Positions 32,605 through 43,687 of a stretch of DNA of 64,000 nucleotides are shown here, piece by piece. The DNA comes from Gigaspora rosea (taxonomy: Eukaryota > Glomeromycota > Glomeromycetes > Diversisporales > Gigasporaceae): contig QKWP01001226.1 of assembly GCA_003550325.1 (NCBI GenBank), positions 2,458 through 66,457 on the forward strand, written 5' to 3'. The notes under the pieces are model-generated. The model was not told the DNA's origin. It did not search any database and saw nothing but the letters and a program-made list of their open reading frames with translations. A program made the translations under genes and the position numbers. The stretch's first letter is position 1, and each line of letters starts with the position of its first letter.

Positions 32605-34419
32605 CAATTATTATAAAATGCACCTATAGTGTTAAATACTATAGGTAAATTAGATTTGCAAATTCATGTAACAAAAACAAAATAATAAATTTTTATAAAC
32701 AAAAAATAAATTTTAATTACTTTAGTTAGGTGAGCCTGGGATTTTATCAAAGGCATTAGTATATACAAAATTTAGCAAGAAATTTTTTTTATTAGAGCCC
32801 CAAAAGTAATTTCATAAGCAAAATTTTGAGTTTTTTTTTTTAAAACTTCAGCAATCATGCCAATACTTTTATTAGTCAACATACTCTTAATCTATTTCAT
32901 CTCTATTTCATATATTATAAATTGAAGGCCAAAATGGTCTGATCTAATTTCTACAAGTATTAGCTAACCCAGCTCTTTGCAACAAAAAGTCCAAATTACC
33001 TATATTTGATCTGCTATAGTAAACTTTTCCTTTATACTAATTTTTTTTGCAACTGAAAAACTTAATATATCACCAAAAGGCTTTTATGTCCTGCTTATTA
33101 TGATTGCCTCTTCTTTTTTTAATAAACCTTCTTTCCTTAACTTCCCAAGTAGAAAGAAAAACTTCTAACTACTATACGAAAAAAAACTTTACAATCAAAG
33201 GAAAAAAGGGAAGTTTAAAAAAGGGAAAATATCTATACAAAGACTACAATATGACAACAACTCCACAAAATAAAAAAAAAAAGAAAAAAAAAAGGCAGAA
33301 AAAAAAAAAAAAAAAAAAACAAACTATGATAAACACACTATTATAACCTGTGCTAGGTAAAAGAAAAAATTATATAACAAATGCAACATTTGTATAACTC
33401 TATTGTAAAGCTAAAACTACATATTAAATTTCTTTCTGACCTTCCAATTAACATACGGATGACTTATTCAAGCCCATTCTATTACCTGATCATATATACT
33501 AGTACTGTATCTAATATACGTATTGCAATCCACTAGACTGTCCAGATTTGGAAAGTAAGCAATGCTGATTTTTTGGAGAGGGTAAGCCAAATCCTCACTT
33601 TTTTCGAAAAATTTAGGAAGAACAGTAAGAAAGCGGAAAAAAGAGAGTAAAAAAGAAACTACCTAATCAGGTGAAAAAGTGTGGCTTAAGAAAAACGTAT
33701 AATTTGGTGTTTCCCAGTGTTCTTCTTTGAAGTAACGACCAAATAGCTTCATCGATGAAGTTGGGCTTTACCACCCACACCCCACCAAGATTTTTTATAC
33801 AAGGGCACCTCCTGCCAGTTAGAATTCCGCAATTTGATTTGATCTTCAAATATTTGAATCAAATATTTGATCAAATTCAAATTCAAATTTGACTATATTT
33901 GATTTGATCAAATTCAAATATGGCTAAATTTGATTTGATTTGACAAATATTTGATTTGATTTGAAAATTACTATTAAAACTTCAAATTCAAATATTTGAA
34001 TCAAATCAAATTCAAATCAGGGTCAATTTGATTTGATCAAATTCAAATTGATCCAATATTTGATTTGATTTGAATTTGAGGAAACCTACTGCCAGTTATC
34101 TTGTATCATAAAGCTCTTGGCTTGCATGCCAAATGTCCTTTTAGAGGAGTCCTGCGAGAAAAAACGTTGACCTTTAGACAAACCACTATATAGGACACAA
34201 TGCTACAACAAAAATTCGTTTTTCGGTTAGTAAAAATTTTGGTTCAAGTGATCGTTGAAAAGAGTTGTTAGCAAAATTTTGAGATATAAATGTTTTTTTA
34301 AAAAAATAAACAAAAAAAAAGAAATTTTATATTATACCTGATCTTGAATTTTGATTGGCTATTCTAATAGATTTGTGCAACATGGTGTTTAACACTATAG
34401 GTGCATTTTAGTAAACTTG
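32605..34419. mobile_element. 1.8-kb TIR element private to unit C
   Basis: Ends CAATTATTATAAAATGCACC and GGTGCATTTTAGTAAACTTG are inverted copies, extended by TATAGTGTTAAA. ATAAAATT is duplicated on both sides (32597-32604, 34420-34427). Units A and B have the empty site. The left interior shares AGCAAGAAATTTTTTTTATT with the telomere-box family. It also holds the AAATTTGA word-array (33840-34085) and a minus-strand frame (33667-33849, includes GGVWVVKPNFIDEAIW) of unknown origin. Confidence 0.82.
33840..34085. repeat. AAATATTTGATTTGA word-array
   Basis: About 245 bp made almost wholly of CAAATTTGA, TCAAATATTTGA and GATTTGATCAAATTC variants in both orientations, so it can fold in many ways. 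It lies inside the 1.8-kb element. Confidence 0.75.
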
Positions 34420-36463
34420 ATAAAATTTTATAAAAATGTATTAATATTTAAAAAAATTTTAAAAGTAACAAAAAAAGGTTTCTAGGAATAGGTGCTATTA
34501 CCTTATATAACCACCTAAATTCTATTTCTAATATAGGCCTTGCTTAAGTTATAATCTAGCATAAAATAATTTGTCTGTTATCATGTAATAGTGAAATTTT
34601 GTTAATGCACCTGGTTCAAATTTTATGGTTATATATAGTCAGTACAATCTAAAGCTATTAACTTTTTATATATAGGTGCCAATTTTTTAGCTGCAGTGTA
34701 ACATGATTGGCCAATAAAAATGCAGGAAAATTTAAGATAAATTTAAATTTTATTAATAAATTTTAAAATTTTGGTAATAAATTTAAATTTTGTTATGTTT
34801 TTTTATATATAAGCACCAAATTTTTAAACTATATATAACTTTAAATTAATATAAACTTTTTAAAATAAGAGATACTAAAAATTTTATTTGTAGATTTAAT
34901 AGTTTTATAATCAAAAAGCTATTAAATTTATAAAAACTTTTTTTTAGTTTACTTTATTTTAAAAAAATTATAAAAGTTTAAAATTTTATAGTTAAAATTG
35001 ATAGCTTTTCATAATAGCAACTGTATCAAAATAATAATTTTTTTAATTTAAAAAATGATCTGTTAAGGCTTTTTACTGAGATAAATCCTTTAGGGCTGTG
35101 TCATTAATCACCTGATTATTTTTTATTAAAGGCCTACTTCTCTCCCTTCTTTTAATATATATATAGTCAGGTTTCTTATATATAATTTTATTTTTTTTTA
35201 CACTCTTCTTTCTAAAAAATTATTTGATTTTTGTCACTTCCTTTATTATTTTAATAAAGTTGGTTTTCCTGATTTTTCTAGTTCTAATAATTGATGAGAT
35301 TATTAAAATCTAATTAGTAAAACCAAAAATGCTCTTTTGAAATTTGGTTAAAGTTCTATAGATTATATAAAAACATTGTATAAATTTCATATACTAAATC
35401 TTTAGCTAAATTGAGTTTATTTTAATAATTACACCACTATTAAAATCAAAAAGACCAGAAGGGCAAGTTTTTTTTGAATAGTAAAAGAGATTAACCTATT
35501 ATAAATCTTAGTCAAAATACTTTTAATTTTAAAAAAAAATATAAAATAAAAAAAAGGTGGCCTAAAAGACTTTGAACTAAATTAATCTCTTTTATTACTT
35601 TAAGTAAACTTATTCTCCTGGATTTTTTAATACTAATTGTAGTAATATTATTAAAATTAACTTAGTAGAGTCAGATATATAGCCTTATATAATATTTTTA
35701 TATAATCTTTAGAACATTTGCCAAATTTCGAAAAGATATATCTCCAGTTATACTAATTAAATTTTAATAATCTCATTACTATTAGAACTGAAAAACCAAA
35801 AGAATATAATTGATTGAATAATAAAAAAATGCTATCTTGGTACAAAAGCCTTAATGGATCATTTTTTAAATCAAAAAATTATTATTTTGGTACATGTTTA
35901 TAAAAATTAGTAGTAGCTCTTCCACAAAATTTTTTACTATGTATTCCTCTCTTCTTCCAAAAAATTCTCTATTTGTTACCAATTTTTAAATATAATCAAC
36001 TAAATTTTTTTATTTTCTTTTTTACCATTCTTTTAATGCTTTTTATATTATTTTTTTATCTTTCTTTTGGTGCTTTTTACATTGTTTTTTAGTATTATTT
36101 ATATTGTTTTTTTAGTAGGTTTATGTTTTTTTATATTTTTATACATTCTTTTGATACTTAACATGTTCTTTCAATACTTGTTTTGTCATTCTTTAGTAAT
36201 ATTAGTCATTTTTTCAGTGCTTTTTTTGTTGCTTTCAGTACTTTTTCATTATTTTTTTGGTATTTTTTTATTATTGTTTTGTTATTTTTTACTGCCTTTT
36301 TTTGTTTTTTTAGTACTTTCTTTTATTATTCTTTTAGTATTTTTTTATTGTTCTTTTGGTGCTTTTCTATTGTTTTTTTTGTTGCTCTTTTAGTGCTTTC
36401 AATGTTTTTTTAGAGTTTTTTTTTATGTCCTTTTAGTAATTCTTTTATTGTTCATTTAATCTA

Positions 36464-36883
36464 AAATTACAGTAATGTTTGTATTAACATTTGTACAAAT
36501 ATTGGTATTATTGTTTGTATGAACATTTGTATCAACATTCATATAAAGGTTAGTATTAATGTTCATATGAACATTTTGGCATTATTGTAATAAGAAAATT
36601 GTATATAATAAAGAGTTTTTTTAAAAAAGTAAAATGAATAAAAGCTTTAATAAATGTTTTTTTTTTTGCAAAAATTTTAACTTTTTATTATAAATTTTAA
36701 TACAAATATTAGTATGAATGTTAGTATGAATGTTAGCACAAATGTTAATACAAATATTAGTACAAACATTAGTATAAATATTAGTACAAACTTTTGCACA
36801 AACATTAGTATATGAATATTAACATGAATGTTAGTATGAATATTAGTACTAACGTTCATACTAATGTTTGTACTAATGTTTAT
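36464..36883. repeat. Word-array AACATTAGTA/TACTAATGTT (unit C)
   Basis: Third copy of the array at 2240-2660, interrupted on its right by the element 36884-37454 and resuming to about 37500. Confidence 0.7.
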
Positions 36884-37454
36884 AGATGCTGGTGAAATGA
36901 TTTCACCATTTTACCAATCACCAATCGGCAATGGTATAACTGGTATAACTAGTAAATTGGTGTAATTGGTGAATTGGTGAATTGGTGAAATAGACAGTGA
37001 ATTGGTGAAATGATGAGATAGTGGAATAGTATAATGGCAGAATGGTAAAATGGTAAATTTTCAGAGTTCGGAATTATTTCAGTCTGGAATTCAAACTGTA
37101 TTTGCTTTTCAAAAGTTAGGTTTTTGTTCAAATTTTTATATTTTATATTTTTACAAGTACACTTAGAGATCAATACTATTAACTGTTTAAGTTTGAATTT
37201 AGATGCAAAATGCACAATGTTGAAATAAATAAAAGGAAAGGTGCTTTTTTTAGAAGACTATCAATTCATTAATTTACCATTTCAAAATTCACTAATTCAC
37301 CATTTCACCAATTCACCAATTCACCATTTTTACCAATTCAACATTTTACCATTTCACCAATTTCACCGTTTCACCAAAATTTTATTTTGGTGTAATTCTG
37401 GTGAAACTATTTCACCATTTCACCTGGTGAAATGGTTTAATTTCACCAGCATCT
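36884..37454. mobile_element. 571-bp TTCACC word element private to unit C
   Basis: Ends AGATGCTGGTGAAAT and ATTTCACCAGCATCT are perfect inverted repeats. Both halves consist of CACCATTTCACCAATTCACC words, inverted between left (GGTGAAATGG) and right (CCATTTCACC). It sits in the AACATTAGTA array; TACTAATGTT on both sides may be a target duplication or just the array word. Absent from A and B. No coding content. Confidence 0.8.
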
Positions 37455-37648
37455 TTACTAATGTTCATACTAACATTTGTACTAGCATTTGTAAACTTGT
37501 TGTTTTATACTATCCAATAAAAATACTATCACATAGGAGGTAAGGTGTGTCCATAAGATAAAATATTACGTGACCTGTAGGCTTTCTGAAATAAAATAAC
37601 TACTGGTCATATGACCATATGACCAGCAGTTATTTGATATTTATTGTA

Positions 37649-37883
37649 GAGTTTTACTAAAATGCACCTATGGTGTTTTACACCATGTTATACAAAACTA
37701 TTAGAATAGCCAATCAAAATTTAAGATCAGGTGTAACCTCAAAATTTTGCTCATGAAACCACCTTTGGGGCTCTAATAAAAAAATTCCTTGCTAAATTTT
37801 GTATATACTAATGCCCCGATAAAATCCCAGGCCTTACCCTAACCCTAAAGTAATTAAAAGTTATTTTTTGTTTTGTAAAAATT
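37649..37883. mobile_element. 235-bp element with telomere-like box, 11-bp duplication
   Basis: TATTTATTGTA is duplicated (37638-37648, 37884-37894); B shows the empty site near 18265. Begins GAGTTTTACTAAAATGCACC. Contains AAAAATTCCTTGCTAAATTT and CTTACCCTAACCCTAAAG, both shared with other telomere-box elements here. Ends share only TTTTAC(A/T)AAA as inverted repeat. Confidence 0.8.
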
Positions 37884-38231
37884 TATTTATTGTATTGCAA
37901 ATCATAATTTACCACTAAACTTGGAATTCTCGGAATATAATTTTCATCTCAAATGTCAGCAAAATTATTCAAAAAACTTTCTACACATTACCTTGAGCTT
38001 CTCAATTAACACCCGGAATGGGCCAGGCCAAAACTGAGAATTTATGAGCTAGGCTGGGTGTTTGGTTTGGTTTGGGCACTTATTTTTAGGCCCAATATTT
38101 TATGGGCGGGGTTTGGGTTAGGTTCGTTAAATGTTTGGATTGCTTTTTGAACAAACACACGGCCCAATAATACTTGGTAAACCTTAGTAAAAGTGTCAAA
38201 AAGAAAAAATTGATAAATTAGGTTATTTCCA

Positions 38232-38536
38232 GAAGCACTTACTATATCACTTCAAAATGCAAAAGTCTTCACATTATCCAACATGTGTCTCTCACGTGCT
38301 CAAGTATTTCTCGTTTATCCTCAAGTGTTTCTCGTTTATCAGTAACCATCGAAAGAAGCAAAAATAAAAAAATGAAAAATCGAACGAAAGAGGTAATAAA
38401 TTAATGATGTTACATACTGGACATATATATACATATATTTGTAGCACATATGCATGTTAGGCATGATTCTATATATATATCGGTACAGTGGCTTTTTTTT
38501 TACGTACTAGATGACTTCTTTTTTTTTGGTTTGTAG
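38232..38536. other. Spacer upstream of the 38.5-kb gene
   Basis: New sequence after the end of unit C homology. AT-rich with TATATATACATATATT near 38420-38440 and an intron-like T-rich acceptor at 38510-38536. An upstream exon of the following gene may lie here but I cannot place it. Confidence 0.4.
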
Positions 38537-40391
38537 GTGATGAATTAAAAGAATTAAGAAATGAAATAAAGAATCAGGGTGACAAAATCGATAATTTTAT
38601 GAAAAAAAGGGCCCGTTCTTTAGAAACTGATAGCAATAGTGACAGCGACAACAGCAACAGCAACAACAGCAACAACAGCAACAACAATTACAACAGCAAC
38701 AAATACAGCAGAAATGGTCGTAACAGGTGTAGGGTTACAAAAAGGCGCCGGAAACTCTCTCTAAGCAAAAAAAATTATTAAAAGTATATATTATTGTATC
38801 ATTTTTGATGAAAAAATAGTACTTTTTTAATTTGATAAATAAATATCAGCAATTATACTATTTAACTTAATCTATATAGATATCGGTATTTTATATTAAT
38901 GATCTATCTATTTGTTCTAATTTATTAATATAGAATGATATCATAATTTCACTAACTGGGTTAGAACAATCTAATCAGCCTGACCTATCTAAGCATTGGA
39001 TTGACTTTAAGGATGTGTTTCTTCAAGATGCATTTAAAACAGTAAAACGAGATGTAAAAAAATATCAGGTGGAAGACTATCATATTTTGAAAATAATAAA
39101 GGAATGGCACAGATATCAAAGTGAAAAATATCGCAAGCAACAGAACCCAAAGTCAGATAGTCAAGATCGTGCGAGGATGCATGAGAACGGAAAAATGGAA
39201 TCAGTAAGCCTTTTTTTTTTAGATTATTTATATAAATATCGGTACTGCCTTATATATTTTTTAATTATATAATTCATAGAAAGTTAAACGACGAAAGAAG
39301 GGGTTTAACCAACTTCAAAGAAACGGATAATGAACATTTTAATAACCTTCTTCCTGTTGATATTTCAAGAAATCAAGCATTAAGGGTAGGGGTTCAGCGT
39401 TGCCTCAAAGATGACCAGCACAATCATGTGATAAAGGTTGTGCGAAAAGAATGGAGATCAAAAAAAAGTAACTATAATCTATACTAATATAGATATCCAT
39501 ACTAATGTAGATATCAATAATAATATAGATATCGGTACTAATACGTATACTTTATATAATTTTTAGTTGAAACAAATTTTGTTGCTATGCGAAGATACTT
39601 CCATAGCACAAAATTATAATAAACCAAAAAGAAATCGGTGGGAATGTGATGAAGTCGCTGAAAACTCCACACCACCAGCTAGGGCCCCCAGCTGGTATAT
39701 TTCACGCTACTATGATCCTCTTGATAGTTCCTATAGTGCTGTAGATTTTGGTGCCGGTGTTGGTCCTTCCAGTGCTAATGTTTCCTCTCCCGGTTGTGCC
39801 CCGATACAAGTCCTGGTCAAGCCCCGATACAAGCCCTGGTCAAGCCCCCAATACAAGAGCTGGTAAAAGTGCCCCGATACAAGAGCTGGTAAAAGTGCCC
39901 CCAATACAAGAGCTGGTAAAAGTGCTCCCGATATAAGTCCTGGTAAAAGTGCCCCAATACAAGTTCTGGTAAAAGTGCCCCAATACAAGAGCTAGTAAAA
40001 GTACCCCATTAAAATGTCTGGTGGTTCTTCTACTACAATGTCTGATGATGCACTCAATTCATATAATGGCTCCGGTAAAATTTTGAATATTTTATAATAC
40101 AAATTATTTAAGATTTTTATTAAAATTTTTGCATGTTTTATTCATAATCTCTAAAGGTGTCACATCAATAACTAACTAATATAACTGCCTCCGGTAAAAT
40201 TTTTAATATTTTATAATGCAAATTATTTAAAATTTTTACTAAATTTTTATAATGTTTTATTTATATAATCTCTGAAGGTACCACATCAATAACTAACATA
40301 ACATCTGATGATGCGTATCATGCCTCCGGTAAAATTTTTAATATTTTATAATGCAAATTATTTAAGATTTTTACTAAATTTTTATAATGTT
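38537..40391 (+). CDS. Multi-exon gene of unknown function, running into the gap
   Basis: Likely exons: 38537-38781 (coiled-coil start DELKELRNEIKNQGDKIDNF, basic patch KKRAR, then an Asn/Ser run from CAA/CAG repeats), 38934-39203 (WIDFKDVFLQDAFKTVKRDV, IIKEWHRYQSEKYRKQQ), 39284-39467 (GLTNFKETDNEHFNNLL, VVRKEWRSKK) and 39567-40074 (KRNRWECDEVAE, PSWYISRYYDPLDSS, then tandem repeats). Introns have GT/AG borders and T-rich ends. Phase across the poly-A before 39468 is uncertain. It resembles a large Rhizophagus family of unknown function (from memory, low certainty): coiled coil, an FLQ-AFK block, and a WRSKK motif. The C-terminus is lost in the gap. Confidence 0.5.
39797..40015 (+). repeat. 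Coding minisatellite, 23-27 bp unit
   Basis: Eight tandem units of the type CCCCGATACAAGAGCTGGTA plus AAAGTG; unit lengths read as 23, 23, 27, 26, 27, 27, 26, 26. Because 23 and 26 are not multiples of three, the reading frame rotates along the array: TSPGQAPDTSPGQA in one frame, PIQELVKV in another. Confidence 0.8.
40075..40391 (+). repeat. Tandem mini-exon plus intron units
   Basis: Three GT donors in the same context TCCGGTAAAATTTT at 40075, 40194 and 40329 (spacing 119 and 135). Each is followed by an almost identical AT-rich stretch ending TAATCTCTRAAG and then GTNNCACATCAATAACTAAC. This reads as short exons (37 nt at 40157-40193, 51 nt at 40278-40328) separated by nearly identical introns. 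The 51-nt exon keeps phase and encodes a Ser/Thr/Asp-rich peptide (TTSITNITSDDAYHAS); the 37-nt one would break the frame. The array enters the gap at 40392. Confidence 0.65.
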
Positions 40392-41283
40392 NNNNNNNNN
40401 NNNNNNNNNNNNNNNNNNNNNNNNNNNNNNNNNNNNNNNNNNNNNNNNNNNNNNNNNNNNNNNNNNNNNNNNNNNNNNNNNNNNNNNNNNNNNNNNNNNN
40501 NNNNNNNNNNNNNNNNNNNNNNNNNNNNNNNNNNNNNNNNNNNNNNNNNNNNNNNNNNNNNNNNNNNNNNNNNNNNNNNNNNNNNNNNNNNNNNNNNNNN
40601 NNNNNNNNNNNNNNNNNNNNNNNNNNNNNNNNNNNNNNNNNNNNNNNNNNNNNNNNNNNNNNNNNNNNNNNNNNNNNNNNNNNNNNNNNNNNNNNNNNNN
40701 NNNNNNNNNNNNNNNNNNNNNNNNNNNNNNNNNNNNNNNNNNNNNNNNNNNNNNNNNNNNNNNNNNNNNNNNNNNNNNNNNNNNNNNNNNNNNNNNNNNN
40801 NNNNNNNNNNNNNNNNNNNNNNNNNNNNNNNNNNNNNNNNNNNNNNNNNNNNNNNNNNNNNNNNNNNNNNNNNNNNNNNNNNNNNNNNNNNNNNNNNNNN
40901 NNNNNNNNNNNNNNNNNNNNNNNNNNNNNNNNNNNNNNNNNNNNNNNNNNNNNNNNNNNNNNNNNNNNNNNNNNNNNNNNNNNNNNNNNNNNNNNNNNNN
41001 NNNNNNNNNNNNNNNNNNNNNNNNNNNNNNNNNNNNNNNNNNNNNNNNNNNNNNNNNNNNNNNNNNNNNNNNNNNNNNNNNNNNNNNNNNNNNNNNNNNN
41101 NNNNNNNNNNNNNNNNNNNNNNNNNNNNNNNNNNNNNNNNNNNNNNNNNNNNNNNNNNNNNNNNNNNNNNNNNNNNNNNNNNNNNNNNNNNNNNNNNNNN
41201 NNNNNNNNNNNNNNNNNNNNNNNNNNNNNNNNNNNNNNNNNNNNNNNNNNNNNNNNNNNNNNNNNNNNNNNNNNNNNNNNNNN
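40392..41283. other. Assembly gap (N)
   Basis: 892 undetermined bases immediately after the mini-exon repeat array, so the repeat probably caused the break. Reading frames across it are meaningless. Confidence 1.
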
Positions 41284-41597
41284 AGAACATAAAGAGGTGC
41301 CCTTTATTCAGCTGATATTTATTTTGAACTACCGATATTTATCTTCTATATTTTCAATATATGCAGCAAAACGGATATATAATTATCATATAAAGGATTA
41401 GTATCAGAATATTAATAGATACCCTTTATTTGTCTTATATTTATCTTATATGTTGTACCAATATCCATCCTTTATGTTACCATACATCCGCCAAAAAACT
41501 GTAGCAAACCAGATTAAAAGTGGATACATAATAGATAGATATCAGAATGATAAAGGGATCCCGATATGTATCCTTTATATATTTATTGAACCTGTGT
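41284..41597. other. AT-rich sequence with GATATTTATC/CCTTTAT words
   Basis: Repeats of GATATTTATC, ATATCC and CCTTTATTTGT-like words in both orientations. No gene. It merges into the satellite that follows. Confidence 0.4.
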
Positions 41598-43535
41598 AAA
41601 TTACTTGTATCACTATAGCGAGTAAGTACAGTAAACCAAAATTTTTTATAGTAAATTACTATAGAAATTACATTCATCCCAATACAAAACTAGCATATAT
41701 ATCTAAATTACTTATATCACTACAATAGTCGGTAAGAATTTTTTTACTATAAATTACTATAGATTCTGATACAAAACTAACATAACTATATCTAAATCAC
41801 TTGTATCATTATAGTGAGTAAGTATAGTAAACCAGAATTTTTTATAGTAAATTACTATAAAAATCAATAACTATTTCTAAATCATTTGTATTATTACAAT
41901 AGTTAGTAAGTACAGTAAACCAAAATTTTTGTAAATTACTATAGGAATCATGTTTATTCCAATACAAAACTAATATAACCATATCTAAATTACATGTATC
42001 ACTATAGCTCGTAAGTACAGTAAACCAGAATTTTTACAGTAAATTACTATAGAAATCATTTTATTTTAATACAAACCTAATATATCTAAATCACTTGTAT
42101 TACCACTATAGTCTGTAAGAATTTTTTATAGTAAATCACTATAAAATTTACATTCATTCTAATACAAAACTAATATAACCATATTTAAATTACTTGTATT
42201 ACTATAGCTCGTAAGTATAGCAAAACATAATTTTTTACAGTGAATCACTATAGAAATTATATTTATTCTAATACAAAACTAATATAACTATATCTAAATC
42301 ACTTGTATTACTACAATAGTTAGTAAGTACAGTAAATTAGAATTGTTTACAATAAATCACTATAGAAATCATATTTATTCCAATACAAAACTAATATTCT
42401 AATACAAAACAAATATAACTATATCTAAATCACTTGTATTACTATAGCGAGTAAGTACAGTAAACCAGAATTTTTTATAGTAAATTACTATAAAAATCAT
42501 GTTTATTCTGTTTATTCTAATACAAAACTAACGTAACTATATCTAAATCACTTGTATTATCACAATAGTTAGTAAATACAGTAAACCAGAATTTTTTACA
42601 GTAAATCACTATAGAAATCATATTTATTTTAATACAAAACTAATATAACCATATGGGCTGATTTATGGAATTGCCAATAACTTTTGATATACTAATCTAT
42701 TTTTGAATAATTTTATTACCAAAATGTTGGCCTCGATAAGACGGTTCTAATGAATCCAAAATCATCAAAATCCAATCACAGGATCCCAAGATAATTAAGC
42801 TTTGTATAATTTTACTATTAACTTTTACTATGTAGACAATCAACGTATGAATTGGTTTTACTATATAGACAATCAACGTATGGATTGGTTTTCATATATG
42901 AAAACCAATCCATACGTTGATTGTCTATATAGTAAAAGTTAATGTAAAATTATACAAAATCTTAATTATCGTGATTGGATTTTGATAATTTTGGATTCAT
43001 TAGAACTGTCTCATCGAGACCAACATTTTGGTAACAAAATTATTCAAAAATAGATTAGTATATTAAAAGTTATTGGCAATTCCATAAATCAGCCCATATG
43101 CCATATCTAAATCACTTGTATTACCACAATAGTTAGTAAGTACAGTACTAGTAAACCAGAATTTTTTATAGTAAATTACTATAGAAATTATGTTCATTCC
43201 AATACAAAACTAATATAACTATATTTAAATTACTTGTATTACTATAGTGAGTAAGTATAGTAAACCAGAATTTTTTAGTAAATTACTATAAAAATCACAT
43301 TCATTCTAATACAGAACTAACATTTCAATACAAAACTAACATAACTATGTCTAAATCACTTGTATCACTATAGTGTGTAAGTATTTTTTTATAGTAAATC
43401 ACTATAAAATTCATATTTATTACAATACTAAACTAATATGAGCATATTCAAATCACTTGTATCACTACAATAGTCAGTAAGAATTTTTGCAATAAATTAC
43501 TATAGAAACCAGGTTTATTCTAATACAAAACTATA
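41598..43535 (+). repeat. Satellite with unit of about 105-110 bp
   Basis: Around fourteen imperfect copies of a unit containing CTAAATCACTTGTATTACTA, TAGCGAGTAAGTACAGTAAA, TAGTAAATTACTATAGAAAT and CCAATACAAAACTAATATAA. Each unit has its own small palindrome (TAGTAAATTACTA). Some units are shortened. A 451-bp hairpin element interrupts it at 42650-43100. Confidence 0.85.
42650..43100. mobile_element. 451-bp hairpin element inside the satellite
   Basis: Arms of about 200 bp are near-perfect inverted copies: starts CATATGGGCTGATTTATGG, ends with its complement; the centre is at about 42900 (ACCAATCCATACGTTGAT and complement). The left arm has an extra 33-bp tandem copy of ACTATRTAGACAATCAACGT. 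Target duplication is ambiguous. A hairpin of this quality suggests recent origin. Confidence 0.82.
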
Positions 43536-43687
43536 GCAAGTACAATAACTATAAATCAAGTTCTGATTCATAGTTATTGTTTACTTTATATACGAAGTGG
43601 ACAATAATTGAATTTTTTATATCAAATCAGAAATATCAATACTTCTAGCTTTTAATTATTATTATTTATTATTTTTTAATACTTAAG

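Larger units (their letters stand above)
32486..38231 (+). repeat. Tandem unit C, left part
   Basis: Third copy of the non-coding left block. Similarity to A and B stops abruptly at 38231 (GGTTATTTCCAG), just before the hairpin MITE and the BTB relic of the other units. Insertions private to C: 32605-34419, 36884-37454 and 37649-37883. Substitutions relative to A and B lean toward C-to-T and G-to-A (for example TCTAGAAATAGGAG to TCTAAAAATAGAAG). No gene is supported. 34430-36460 repeats the AT-rich and T-rich tracts of 180-2230. Confidence 0.85.

Noticed and set aside
33667-33849. Captured host gene fragment (Pack-MULE) in the 1.8-kb element
   Set aside because: The frame is short, not recognised as any domain, and I cannot show a parental gene. 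A protein search of the minus strand of 33480-33850 would decide.
37241-37543. ORF through the TTCACC element
   Set aside because: His/Phe/Thr/Asn/Pro repeats from the word TTCACCAATTCACC; not a gene.
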